From positions 1-64,000 of the forward strand of contig CAUJDW010000072.1 of the NCBI GenBank assembly GCA_963169455.1: DNA of 64,000 nt, in the 5' to 3' direction. Below are positions 17,408 through 25,840 of the stretch, in pieces; the stretch's first letter is position 1, and every line of letters begins with the position of its first letter. The notes below the pieces were generated by a model. That model made no database searches and was not told where the DNA came from. It worked only from the letters and a program-made list of their open reading frames with translations. Origin of the DNA: Bacteroidota bacterium (GTDB lineage Bacteria > Bacteroidota > Bacteroidia > Chitinophagales > Saprospiraceae). Position numbers and translations under genes: made by a program.

Positions 17408-20398
17408 ATGAGATACATCCAGCTCGCCTCGCTGCTTTTGTCTTTTGTATTGCCCCTGGCCGCCCAAAGCCAGTGTGACGCCTTGATCGCCGAAGACAGG
17501 GTGATTGACGGAACCCATGTGCTGCGCACCGCCGTCCAGACGCTCGTCGTCCGCGGCAATTATGCCTACAGCCTTGAGTTGAGGAGCGACAACAAGGGTA
17601 TTACCGCCAAGGTCTTTTCCAAAGCAGGCGTCGAATTCAACCAGGACGACGAGATCATCTTCATGGATGATAACACGGTGCGCCGCAGCTACCGTTTTAT
17701 CGCGATGGGTGAAGTCACTACGGAAGGGGGGACGCCTGTCTACAGCAATATCTTGCAGCTTGACCTGAATGCCATCCAGTGGTTTGGCAGCGCCAATATT
17801 ACCACCCTGTACATCAAGAACAACATCAGCAAGGAGATGCGCAAGTTCAGCATCAACGACAGCAGGAAGGCTGAATTCACGCAGTTGGTTGCCTGCTTCA
17901 GCCAGCGGCTCGACCGCTCCAAGGTCAATGATGTGGAACTGACGGACAACGTCATTACAGCGGCGCCCTCTCCAAAAACCGGTGAGAAACCCGCTGCTGC
18001 CGGTGCGCCGGCCCAGGCGCGCCCCGCCGCTGCCGACCCGGCCGCCGAAGCGGAGGTCAATGCCCTGCGCCGGGAACTCCAGGAGTTGAAAGAGCGGCTG
18101 CGGCAGGAGATCGCAGCGGAGAAAGCCCGGGCCGAGGAAACCAAGTCACGCCTGCAGCAGGAGGTCAGGCTGGCGCAGGAAAACGCTGCTGCGCAGAAGA
18201 AGAAATTTGCCGATGAGGTGGTCGAGGCGCGGCAGAAATCATTGGAGGAGATCAACGCCTCGCGCGAGCAACTGGCGGCGCAGGTCCGGGAAGCCCGCGA
18301 ACGGGCAGCCGGCGAAATGGAAAAGATCACCCTCGATGTGGCGCAGGCCCGCCAGCGCGCCAACGAGGCCATACAACAAGCCCAGCTCGAATCCGCCAAA
18401 GAAGTGGCAGCCACCCGCGAACGGGCGGCTGCCGAGATCAAAACGGTAAAGGAAAAACTGGACCTGGCCAAGCTGGAATACGCCGATGAGATCGCCACGG
18501 CCCGGGAAAATTCCGCAGCTGAGCTGAAGCGCATCCAGGAGGAGACGGCCCGCATCATTCAGGAAGCCCGCCAGCAGGCCGGCCAGGAACGGGAAAAAAC
18601 GGCAGAGGATGTCGTGGCTTCCAAAAAAACGGCGGCGGAACAAATCCTGCATACCCGGGAGGAGTCCGCCCGGGAAATAGCCCAGATCCGGGAAAATGCC
18701 GTCGTGGAGAAAGAGCGCATCGCTTTTGAGGTGGCGGAAGCCCGCCGGAAGGCAGCCGAAGAATTGGCGCTGCTGCGCCAGGCTTCGACCGCCGAGGTGG
18801 CCGAAACGCGGGAAAAGGCAGCCCGGGAAAAGGAGGCCGCTGCGCTCGAAGTGGCCGATGCCCGCAAACGCGCCGCCGAAGAAGTAGGGCAGGCTAAACA
18901 GCAGGCCGCCGAGGAAAAATCCAAAGCCCAGAAGGAAGTGGAAAGCACACAGGCGGAAGCCGCTGCGGAAGTGGCCGCCGCCCGGCAGCGGGCTGCCGCT
19001 TCCATCCAGGAAATCAACCAGCAGGAGGCGCAGAAAGTGGCTGAAGCCAGAGACAAGGCCGAAACGGAAAAGCAGAAAATCGCTCAGGAAGTGGCTGCCG
19101 CCCGCGAGCGCGCCACCCAGGAAATGACGCGCATCCAGGAAGAGCTTAAACAGGCCGTAGCCGAAGCCAGGGCCAGGGAGGAGGAGATCCGCAAACAATC
19201 TGCCGACGAGGTGCTCGCCGCCCGCAACCGCGCCCAGCAGGAAGTGGAACAGGCGCGCCTCGCTGCGGCTTCCCAGGTGGAAGAAGCCAATAAAAACGCC
19301 GGGCAGGCCAAGGAACAATACGCCGCGGAGGTTGCCAAAGCCCAGGAGACGGCCGGCAGCCGCATCCAGCAGATTCAGGAAGAAGCAGCCAGGGCGGTGG
19401 CCGAGGCGCGCTCCAAAGAGCAGGAGATCAAAAGTATGTCGGCCGAAGAGATCGCCGCGGCCCGCAACCGCGCCGCCGCCGAGCTGACCGCTGTCCGGGA
19501 AAATGCGGCCCGCGAGATCGGGCAGGCCCGCGAACAGGCCGAACTGGCCAGGCAGGAATCGGCCAACCAGATTGCCGAAGCCCGGCGGGCTTCGGCCGAA
19601 CAAGTAGCCCTGGTGAAAAAGGAGGAGGCCGAGGCCGTCCGCCAGGCCCGCGAAAACGGCGCCCGCGAGCGGGAACAACTGGCCGCCGGGCTGGCCGAAG
19701 CCCGCGAGCGGGCAGCACAGGAGATCAGCACCGCCCGCGAACAGTCGGCAGCCGAAGTCAAAACCGCACGCGAGCTGGCCTCCAGGCAGAAGGAAGCCCT
19801 GGCCCTTGAAGTGCTGCAACTGCGCGAGCAATCGGCCGAAGCCGTAGCCAAAGCCAAGGAAGCGGCCGCCCAGGAAGTGGCCGCCACACAGCGCCAGTCT
19901 GCCGAGGCCGTCATCCAGGCCAAAGCCAATGCCGACGCCAGGAAGGCAGAGCTGGCAACGGAGGTGAAAACCGCCCAGGACAAGGCAAAGGAAGAGGTGG
20001 CCGCCGCGCGCGCCACCGCTCAGGCCGAAGTGGATAACGCCCGTAAACAATCGGCCGAGAAAAGAGCCCAGTACGCTGCCGAAGCTGAAGCTGCCCGCAA
20101 ACAATCGCTGGAAGAGATCAACCTCTCCAAAAAGGAGGCTTCGGAAGCGATCTACGATGCCCGCCAGCAGGCCCTGCAGCAACTCACCAAGGTCAAGGAA
20201 GAAACCGCCGAGAAAATAGCCATGGAACGCAGAAGCTTCGAGGAGGAAAAGGCCCGCCTGGCCCAGCAGGCCGCGGAAATCCGCAAAAAAGCCGATGCGG
20301 AACAGCAACGCCTGGCCGAACTGCAGAACCAGATCAAACAGGCGGAGGAAAAACTGCGCCAACTGCAGGCCGAAGCACAAAAGAAAAATGATAACTGA
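17408..20398 (+). CDS. Exported, very long hendecad/heptad coiled-coil protein
   Basis: The 996-aa product has a signal peptide (MRYIQLASLLLSFVLPLAAQ), then a ~175-residue beta-rich domain (about 22-195), a proline/alanine linker (about 200-225) and one continuous alanine/glutamate/arginine-rich helix to the C-terminus. Residues 270-931 divide cleanly into sixteen units, each three or so 11-residue blocks plus one 7-residue block, opening with words like EVAAARERATQ. Twelve units are exactly 40 residues; the others are 29 or 51. No tail anchor or sorting domain is seen. I know of no named family. A fibrous periplasmic or surface rod is the structural reading. The start at 17408 is preferred over 17366 because it begins the signal peptide. 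Confidence 0.8.
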   Translation: MRYIQLASLLLSFVLPLAAQSQCDALIAEDRVIDGTHVLRTAVQTLVVRGNYAYSLELRSDNKGITAKVFSKAGVEFNQDDEIIFMDDNTVRRSYRFIAMGEVTTEGGTPVYSNILQLDLNAIQWFGSANITTLYIKNNISKEMRKFSINDSRKAEFTQLVACFSQRLDRSKVNDVELTDNVITAAPSPKTGEKPAAAGAPAQARPAAADPAAEAEVNALRRELQELKERLRQEIAAEKARAEETKSRLQQEVRLAQENAAAQKKKFADEVVEARQKSLEEINASREQLAAQVREARERAAGEMEKITLDVAQARQRANEAIQQAQLESAKEVAATRERAAAEIKTVKEKLDLAKLEYADEIATARENSAAELKRIQEETARIIQEARQQAGQEREKTAEDVVASKKTAAEQILHTREESAREIAQIRENAVVEKERIAFEVAEARRKAAEELALLRQASTAEVAETREKAAREKEAAALEVADARKRAAEEVGQAKQQAAEEKSKAQKEVESTQAEAAAEVAAARQRAAASIQEINQQEAQKVAEARDKAETEKQKIAQEVAAARERATQEMTRIQEELKQAVAEARAREEEIRKQSADEVLAARNRAQQEVEQARLAAASQVEEANKNAGQAKEQYAAEVAKAQETAGSRIQQIQEEAARAVAEARSKEQEIKSMSAEEIAAARNRAAAELTAVRENAAREIGQAREQAELARQESANQIAEARRASAEQVALVKKEEAEAVRQARENGAREREQLAAGLAEARERAAQEISTAREQSAAEVKTARELASRQKEALALEVLQLREQSAEAVAKAKEAAAQEVAATQRQSAEAVIQAKANADARKAELATEVKTAQDKAKEEVAAARATAQAEVDNARKQSAEKRAQYAAEAEAARKQSLEEINLSKKEASEAIYDARQQALQQLTKVKEETAEKIAMERRSFEEEKARLAQQAAEIRKKADAEQQRLAELQNQIKQAEEKLRQLQAEAQKKNDN
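18215..20200 (+). repeat. Sixteen-unit protein-level repeat (11+11+11+7 residues)
   Basis: The coding segment of 662 codons is an uninterrupted series of sixteen units. Unit lengths in order are 40, 51, 40, 40, 40, 29, 51, 40, 40, 40, 40, 40, 40, 51, 40 and 40 residues. The 51- and 29-residue units differ by one 11-residue block. The repeats are clear in the protein but well diverged in DNA, so this is an old array and not a recent slippage product. Confidence 0.85.
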
Positions 20399-20532
20399 GG
20401 CCCCCTGAAAGCGTTAAAAGGGCGTTAATTTTCAGTTCCCGGCGCGATTAATGGCTCCAATTAGCCGCCTGTTTGTTTCAAACTGTGGATATTTGCAGCC
20501 GTTTCGTTTTGCGAACTAAAATTCCAAGAACA

Positions 20533-21969
20533 ATGAAATCACTGGCCTCTTTTGTTTTTTTTATTTGCCTTGCCGCCCAACTGGCCGCCGCACTTCCGGA
20601 AAAAGGCGGGCACGAAATCAGGGTGAAACTGGATGGTTATCAGGAACAAAAGCTCTTTCTGGGGTACCACTACGGGGAAAAACAATACCTGCTCGATACC
20701 GTCGAAGCGGACGCCAATGGCTTTTTCGTCTTTGCCGGTGACGAACCCCTGCCAGGCGGGGTCTATCTGGTCGTCATGGCGCCCGACAACAAGTTCTTCC
20801 AGTTGCTGGCCACCGGCAGCGAACAGGTTTTTACCGTGTACGCCAATGCCGAAAACCCCTCCAAAGGCATCCGCTTCGAAGGGGCGCCCGACAACGGGCT
20901 CTTTTATAAATACCTCGCTTTCCTGGAGGAGAAAAAACCCCTGGCCGATAAGCTGACAGAAGAGATCAATGCCGCCGGAGAGGATGAGAATGCAAAGAAA
21001 AAAGTGGAGGAAAAACGCGCCGCCATCGATGAAGAGGTACGGAACTTCCAGGACAAGATGATCGCGCAGCACCCCAAAACCCTGACGGCAGCCATCATAC
21101 GCGCCAACCTGCCGCTCGACATTCCCAAAGAACTCGAGGGGGCGGAGGAAGAACTGCAGCTCAGGCGCTGGCGATATACCCAGGCCCACTACTTCGACAA
21201 CCTCGACCTGGGAGACCCCAATATGCTTCGCACGCCTTTCCTCTTCCAGCGGGTCGATTATTTCGTCCACAAACTGCAGGTGCAGCATCCGGACACCATC
21301 TCCAAAGCCATCGACTACGTGCTCGGGCGCATGAGGCCGGCCGAGGAAACCTTTAAGTATTACCTGATCCACTTCCTCAACGAATACGCCCGTTCCAATA
21401 TCGTCGGCATGGATGCGGTTTACGTCCACCTGGTCAATAACTACTACGCCAAAGGCCTGGCGCCCTGGACGGAGGAAGAGCAGCTGAACAAGATCATCGA
21501 GAACGCCAAAGCCCTGGAGCCCCTGCTCATCGGCAAACAGGCGCCCAACCTGGCCCTTCAGGACAGGCAGGGCAAAGCCGTCGAACTATACGGGGTGCAG
21601 TCTGAATACACGGTGCTTTATTTCTGGCGCTACGACTGCGGGCACTGCAAAAAGTCCGTCCCCGACCTGAAGAAGTTCTACGAGAAGTACAAAGACAAAG
21701 GCGTGAAGCTGATTGCCATCTGCGCCAAGTTTACCGATGAAGTGCCCCCCTGCTGGGAATACGTCGATGAACAACAGATCGGCGACTGGATGCACCTGGT
21801 GGATCCTTACCTGCGCTCCCGCTTCATGACGGTCTACAACATCAAAACCACCCCCCAGATATTCGTCCTGGACGAAAACAAGAAAATCCTGTCCAAGCGA
21901 ATCGGCGCCGAACAACTGGAAGAGGTGATGGACAGGATCATCGAGATGCGGCAGAAGGAGCAGCGGTAG
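20533..21969 (+). CDS. Exported thioredoxin-like (TlpA-type) protein with N-terminal DUF4369/DUF5106-like region
   Basis: The 478-aa product has a signal peptide (MKSLASFVFFICLAAQLAAA). An N-terminal beta domain (about 25-120, IRVKLDGYQEQKLFLGYHYG) resembles DUF4369, a helical middle (about 125-320) follows, and the C-terminal thioredoxin-fold domain (about 335-470) carries the redox motif CGHC. These Bacteroidota proteins are periplasmic thiol-disulfide reductases of uncertain substrate. The cis-proline region is visible as TTPQIFVLDENKK. The ATG at 20533 is chosen because it starts the signal peptide. It follows the coiled-coil gene by 134 bases. Confidence 0.85.
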   Translation: MKSLASFVFFICLAAQLAAALPEKGGHEIRVKLDGYQEQKLFLGYHYGEKQYLLDTVEADANGFFVFAGDEPLPGGVYLVVMAPDNKFFQLLATGSEQVFTVYANAENPSKGIRFEGAPDNGLFYKYLAFLEEKKPLADKLTEEINAAGEDENAKKKVEEKRAAIDEEVRNFQDKMIAQHPKTLTAAIIRANLPLDIPKELEGAEEELQLRRWRYTQAHYFDNLDLGDPNMLRTPFLFQRVDYFVHKLQVQHPDTISKAIDYVLGRMRPAEETFKYYLIHFLNEYARSNIVGMDAVYVHLVNNYYAKGLAPWTEEEQLNKIIENAKALEPLLIGKQAPNLALQDRQGKAVELYGVQSEYTVLYFWRYDCGHCKKSVPDLKKFYEKYKDKGVKLIAICAKFTDEVPPCWEYVDEQQIGDWMHLVDPYLRSRFMTVYNIKTTPQIFVLDENKKILSKRIGAEQLEEVMDRIIEMRQKEQR

Positions 21970-21998
21970 GACTCCGGCGCCTTGAACCGCGCAGCGGG

Positions 21999-22793
21999 TC
22001 AGGTCACCTTTGCCTTGCGGATGATCCGGGCGAAGAGGCGCGGCAGGAACTTGTTGATATAAACCGCGAGGGTTTCGCGGGGCCCGGCGATGAGGGCCTC
22101 CTGTTTTTCTGCAGCGATGGCCCGCAGCGCTATCCGTGCGAAGTCGGCGGGATCCAGGCCCTGGCGGGTGGAGTCGGGCAGGTTGCGGTATTCGGGCTTG
22201 TCGGGGCGGAGGGCGTTGATGGAGATATCGGTTTTCACGAAGCCCGGCGCCAGGATGGTCACCTTGATGTTGTCGTCGTGGACTTCGGCCCGGAGGCTGT
22301 CGAAAAAGCCGTGCAGCGCGTGTTTGGAGGCGGCGTAGGCCGAGCGCAGGGGCGTCCCTATCTTTCCCATCACACTACTGGCTACGACGATATGCCCGAA
22401 CTGCTGTTTGAGCATGTAGGGCAGCACGGCCTTTGTCAGCGCAACCGTCCCGAAGAAGTTGACGGCCATCACCTGCTGGTCCATGGACAGGGGCGCATCT
22501 TTGGCCAGGGACCTCTGGCTGATGCCGGCGTTGTTGACGAGCAGGCTGATATATCCGAAGTGGGCGACGACTTTCGCCGTCCATTCGGGGGCCTCATCGA
22601 AACGGGTGATGTCCATCGGCAGCAGCAGCACTTCCGTGGTTTCGGGGCAGTTTTTCTGCACGCGCTCCAGTTCCTCCTCCCTGCGGCCCGAGAGGACGAG
22701 CCGGGCGCCCTGCACGGCAAAAGCGTAAGCGAGCTGTTCTCCGATCCCTGAAGATGCACCCGTTATCCAGACTACTTTATCTTTGAAGTTCAT
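21999..22793 (-). CDS. Short-chain dehydrogenase/reductase (SDR)
   Basis: A Rossmann-fold NAD(P)-dependent oxidoreductase (264 aa). It has the cofactor loop TGASSGIG (about residues 11-18), NNAG (NNAGIS), the catalytic YAASK with an upstream serine (SSVMGK), and a hydrophobic or basic C-terminus that may touch the membrane, as in the DHRS7-like classical SDRs. The substrate is unknown; lipids or steroids are typical for this subgroup. The start at 22793 (MNFKDKVVWITG) is the family start, while an ATG at 22916 would add an unlikely N-terminus. It is divergent from the SixA-like gene. Confidence 0.88.
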   Translation of the reverse strand: MNFKDKVVWITGASSGIGEQLAYAFAVQGARLVLSGRREEELERVQKNCPETTEVLLLPMDITRFDEAPEWTAKVVAHFGYISLLVNNAGISQRSLAKDAPLSMDQQVMAVNFFGTVALTKAVLPYMLKQQFGHIVVASSVMGKIGTPLRSAYAASKHALHGFFDSLRAEVHDDNIKVTILAPGFVKTDISINALRPDKPEYRNLPDSTRQGLDPADFARIALRAIAAEKQEALIAGPRETLAVYINKFLPRLFARIIRKAKVT

Positions 22794-22905
22794 TCTTTTT
22801 ATTTGACGGCCAAAAATGTGGGGCAAATTTGCGTTATTTAGGGGGAAGAAAAAAAATAAACAGGTACTTTTCCGGTTGGCACACAACAGGGGACAACACT
22901 GGACT

Positions 22906-23403
22906 ATGAAGACCATTTATTTCGTAAGGCACGCCAAATCCAGCTGGGACAAGCCCACGCTGCGCGATATTGACCGGCCATTGAACAAACGCGGCTTGCG
23001 GGATGCGCCCTTTATGGCCAAACTGATGCGCAGCAAGGGGGCCCGGCCCGGCCTGCTGCTCAGCAGCCCGGCAGCCCGGGCAATCGCCACGGCGCGCTTT
23101 TTTGCCGAGGCTCTGGGGTATCCGGACGAGCGCATCGAGCAGAACAGCAAAATTTACGAGGCTTATCCGGAAGACATTATGGAGATCATCCAGGAGTTGC
23201 CGGACGACCACGAGGCGGCCATGCTGGTCGGGCACAACCCGACCCTGACTACCGTGGCCAATATGTTTTCCGATGAATACATCGCCAACCTTCCCACCTG
23301 CGCCGTGGTGCAGGTGGATGCCGAGATCGGCCACTGGCGGGATTTCCGGGAAGGGAAGGGCAAAATATCGGGTTTGTTTTTTCCAAAGCAATTCTTTGAC
23401 TGA
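22906..23403 (+). CDS. SixA-like phosphohistidine phosphatase (histidine phosphatase superfamily)
   Basis: A small (165 aa) branch-2 histidine phosphatase. The phosphate pocket begins with the RHA motif in IYFVRHAKSSWD, followed by LLSSPAARAIATA and the second histidine in MLVGHNPTL. SixA removes phosphate from phosphohistidine, for example in phosphorelays or the PTS; the target here is not known. The start at 22906 gives the normal N-terminus. Its TGA overlaps the ATG of the downstream DUF4296 gene by one base (TGATG), so the two are coupled. Confidence 0.88.
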   Translation: MKTIYFVRHAKSSWDKPTLRDIDRPLNKRGLRDAPFMAKLMRSKGARPGLLLSSPAARAIATARFFAEALGYPDERIEQNSKIYEAYPEDIMEIIQELPDDHEAAMLVGHNPTLTTVANMFSDEYIANLPTCAVVQVDAEIGHWRDFREGKGKISGLFFPKQFFD

Positions 23404-23732
23404 TGCGTAAATACCTGGCGGGCATCGGTTTGGCGGGGCTGCTGTCCCTTCCCGCATGCGGCGGCAAACCCGCCGCCCCGGAATTTGACGAAAAGCAGCT
23501 CATCTCCGTGCTGATCGACGTGCATGTGGCTGAAGCTGCAGCGCAAAACCTACGGGGGCGCACGAAGGACAGCATACTCAACGTCTATTACGAACAGATT
23601 TTTCAGGTACACGGCATGGATCGGGCAGCTTTTGAAGCCGCCATGGAATCCATGCGGGAGGATCCGGTTCGCCTGGAAGCGCTGTATAGCGAGGTGATGA
23701 AAGAAATGGAGCGCCGGGAAGCGGCCCTCTGA
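23403..23732 (+). CDS. DUF4296 lipoprotein
   Basis: A small lipoprotein (109 aa) with signal peptide and lipobox LPAC (Cys at about residue 19), then two predicted helices (EFDEKQLISVLIDVHVAEAA and FEAAMESMREDPVRLEALYS) typical of the Bacteroidota family DUF4296. The function is unknown. It overlaps the SixA-like gene and lies just before the response regulator. Confidence 0.8.
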   Translation: MRKYLAGIGLAGLLSLPACGGKPAAPEFDEKQLISVLIDVHVAEAAAQNLRGRTKDSILNVYYEQIFQVHGMDRAAFEAAMESMREDPVRLEALYSEVMKEMERREAAL

Positions 23733-23733
23733 C

Positions 23734-23751
23734 TTAACAATTTCTTAATGT
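23734..23751 (+). promoter_or_regulatory. Possible Pho-box-like direct repeat upstream of the response regulator
   Basis: CTTAACA (23734-23740), four bases, then CTTAATG (23745-23751) give two 7-bp direct repeats in an 11-bp period, the geometry of PhoB boxes. Downstream, 23777-23794 is an AT-rich near-palindrome centred on CAATTG. Together they could be an operator for autoregulation of the PhoB-like gene starting at 23815. The family of the regulator and the spacing support this, but no binding can be shown. Confidence 0.35.
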
Positions 23752-23814
23752 CGGCCCGGCGGCGCAAGGCTGAAAATGCCTTACTTTTAACAATTGATTA
23801 AAGCAGTGCGAACG

Positions 23815-24501
23815 ATGGAAGCTGTTAAAATCCTGGTCGTCGACGATGAGCCCGACATTCTTGAATTCCTTCGGTACAATCTGGCCAAAGAGGGCTTTGA
23901 GGTCATCACAGCCAATAATGGCGAGGAAGGCATACGGAAAGCGGAAGCAGAAAGGCCGAACCTGATCATTCTGGACATTATGATGCCGGTCATGGATGGG
24001 GTGGAGGTTTGCCGCCACCTGCGCAGCAAACCCGAATTTGCCCGCACGGCCATCACTTTCCTCACGGCCCGCGAAGAGGACTACTCCCAGATCGCCGCCC
24101 TCGACGTGGGCGGCGATGATTACATCACGAAACCCATCCGCCCGCGGGTCTTCGTCAGCAGGATCAAGGCTCTGTTGCGGCGTCAGGAAAGGGGAGATGT
24201 TGCCGAAGAAAAGCAGGAACTGATACAAATCGGCGGGCTGGTGATCGACAGCGACCGCGTTACTGTTACCAAAGGGGAGGAGGTGATCGAACTGGCCAAA
24301 AAGGAGTTCGAACTGCTTCACCTGCTCGTTTCCAAACCCGGGAAAGTCTTTTCCCGGGAAGAGATTTTCAACAAGGTGTGGGGTACTGACGTTATTGTTG
24401 GTAACAGAACCATCGATGTGCACATCCGAAAGCTGAGGGAAAAGATCGGCGACAGTTATATAAAAACCATCAAAGGCATCGGTTATAAGTTTGAATTTTA
24501 G
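23815..24501 (+). CDS. OmpR/PhoB-family response regulator
   Basis: The 228-aa protein has an N-terminal receiver domain (VDDEP, phosphoacceptor aspartate in LIILDIMMP, lysine in ITKP) and a C-terminal winged-helix DNA-binding domain (about 130-225) ending RTIDVHIRKLREKIG...IKGIGYKFEF. It is expected to be phosphorylated by the histidine kinase encoded 15 bases downstream. The gene resembles the Bacteroidota PhoB-like regulators, and a Pho-box-like repeat lies upstream. An ATG at 23794 would add 7 residues; 23815 fits the family better. Confidence 0.92.
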   Translation: MEAVKILVVDDEPDILEFLRYNLAKEGFEVITANNGEEGIRKAEAERPNLIILDIMMPVMDGVEVCRHLRSKPEFARTAITFLTAREEDYSQIAALDVGGDDYITKPIRPRVFVSRIKALLRRQERGDVAEEKQELIQIGGLVIDSDRVTVTKGEEVIELAKKEFELLHLLVSKPGKVFSREEIFNKVWGTDVIVGNRTIDVHIRKLREKIGDSYIKTIKGIGYKFEF

Positions 24502-24516
24502 AAAAGGCGGGCCTGC

Positions 24517-25572
24517 ATGTTTAAAAATCCCACACCTCAACAAATCGCCCTTTTCGTGGCGTTTTACATGACCACTTTTTCACTGGTGGCCTGGGTGTTG
24601 CTGGAAATGGCCCGCTCCAGGGAGTTGCTGAGCCGGCCGGCCGCTCTGGCCATTTATGCGCTCCTGTCCTTCGCCATAGCCTTCTTCGTTACCACTTTTT
24701 ACCTCCGGAAATATATCTACCGCAAGATCAAGCTGATCTACAAAACCATCCACAGGGAAAAGCTGGCTCCTCAGGAAAAGAACAAATCCATCGACCTGCG
24801 CTCCCACATCATGGAGGATGTGGAAAAACAGGTCTCTCAGTGGGCGGATCAGCAGCAGGAGGAAATTGACCGCTACAAGGCCTGGGCGGAATACCGCCGC
24901 AACTTCGTCGGCGATATTTCCCACGAGCTCAAAACCCCCATCTTCAACATTCAGGGCTACCTGCACACCCTGCTCGACGGGGCCATAAACGATACCTCGG
25001 TCAATATGAAGTTTCTCTCCAAGGCAGCCAAGAACCTGGAGCGGCTCCACACTATCGTGGAAGACCTGGAGGCCATCTCCCGCCTCGAATCGGGCGAACT
25101 CATGCTGGAAATGCAGGCTTTCGACATTAAAAAGCTCTGCGAAGAGGTGTTCGAAGAACTGGAGATCAAGGCGGCGCAGCGCAACATTACCCTGGAATTC
25201 AAGGAGGGCGCCGCCCAGAACTACCGGGTGCTTGCCGACCGGGAAAGCATCCGCCAGGTGCTGGCCAACCTGGTGAACAACTCCATCAAATACGGCCAGG
25301 AAAACGGCCGTACCCGGGTGGGTTTTTACGATATGGACAAAAATATCCTCATCGAGGTGGCCGATAACGGCATCGGCATTCCCCCAAAGCACCTGAGCCA
25401 CGTTTTCGACCGCTTCTACCGGGTCGATAAAAGCCGCTCCCGCGAAGCCGGCGGCTCCGGGCTGGGCCTGTCCATCGTCAAACACATCATCGAGGCCCAC
25501 AAACAGACCATCAACGTGCGCAGCACGCCAAACCTGGGCTCGACATTCGGCTTCACCCTCCAGAAAGCGTAG
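24517..25572 (+). CDS. Sensor histidine kinase (PhoR-like)
   Basis: The 351-aa inner-membrane kinase has two N-terminal transmembrane helices (about residues 9-30 and 39-60) with only a few residues between, so it has almost no periplasmic sensor. A linker helix is followed by the HisKA dimerisation domain with the phosphorylated histidine in DISHELKTPIF (about residue 139), then the HATPase domain with N, G1 (DNGIGIP) and G2 (GSGLGLSIVK) boxes. It lacks a PAS domain. The signal may be sensed in the membrane or through a partner such as a Pst/PhoU system. It forms a pair with the upstream regulator. Confidence 0.92.
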   Translation: MFKNPTPQQIALFVAFYMTTFSLVAWVLLEMARSRELLSRPAALAIYALLSFAIAFFVTTFYLRKYIYRKIKLIYKTIHREKLAPQEKNKSIDLRSHIMEDVEKQVSQWADQQQEEIDRYKAWAEYRRNFVGDISHELKTPIFNIQGYLHTLLDGAINDTSVNMKFLSKAAKNLERLHTIVEDLEAISRLESGELMLEMQAFDIKKLCEEVFEELEIKAAQRNITLEFKEGAAQNYRVLADRESIRQVLANLVNNSIKYGQENGRTRVGFYDMDKNILIEVADNGIGIPPKHLSHVFDRFYRVDKSRSREAGGSGLGLSIVKHIIEAHKQTINVRSTPNLGSTFGFTLQKA

Positions 25573-25722
25573 AAAACCATCCGGGCGCCGCGAACGATCC
25601 GGCCGGCCGGGGTGTTACGATAGTTGGCATTCCGCATTGCTTTTTTACCCTCAACCTGATTCTGAAATTCACAGGGATGTATTCCAACCGTAGCTGAAAC
25701 CAGGAGTTTAGCCTCAAATGTA

Positions 25723-25752
25723 TTGCCTGGCCCGGCAGGTGGGCTATCTTTG
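25723..25752 (+). promoter_or_regulatory. Bacteroidota-type promoter for the OmpA-like gene
   Basis: A -33 element (ATTG, core TTG at 25723-25725) is exactly 19 bases from TATCTTTG (25745-25752), a full match to the TAnnTTTG -7 consensus. The ATG of the OmpA-like lipoprotein lies 88 bases downstream. The preceding ~150 bases hold no gene. Confidence 0.65.
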
Positions 25753-25840
25753 CAGAAAAAAGGCCGGATATTACAGATGTATCCACTGGCCAGAATGGGC
25801 TTGCGACAATTATTATCATAAAACCAAAACAAAAGCGACT

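Noticed and set aside
18239-20380. 713-codon minus-strand frame opposite the coiled-coil gene
   Set aside because: It mirrors the Ala/Glu-rich repeat, giving a Gly/Phe/Leu-rich chain without any domain.
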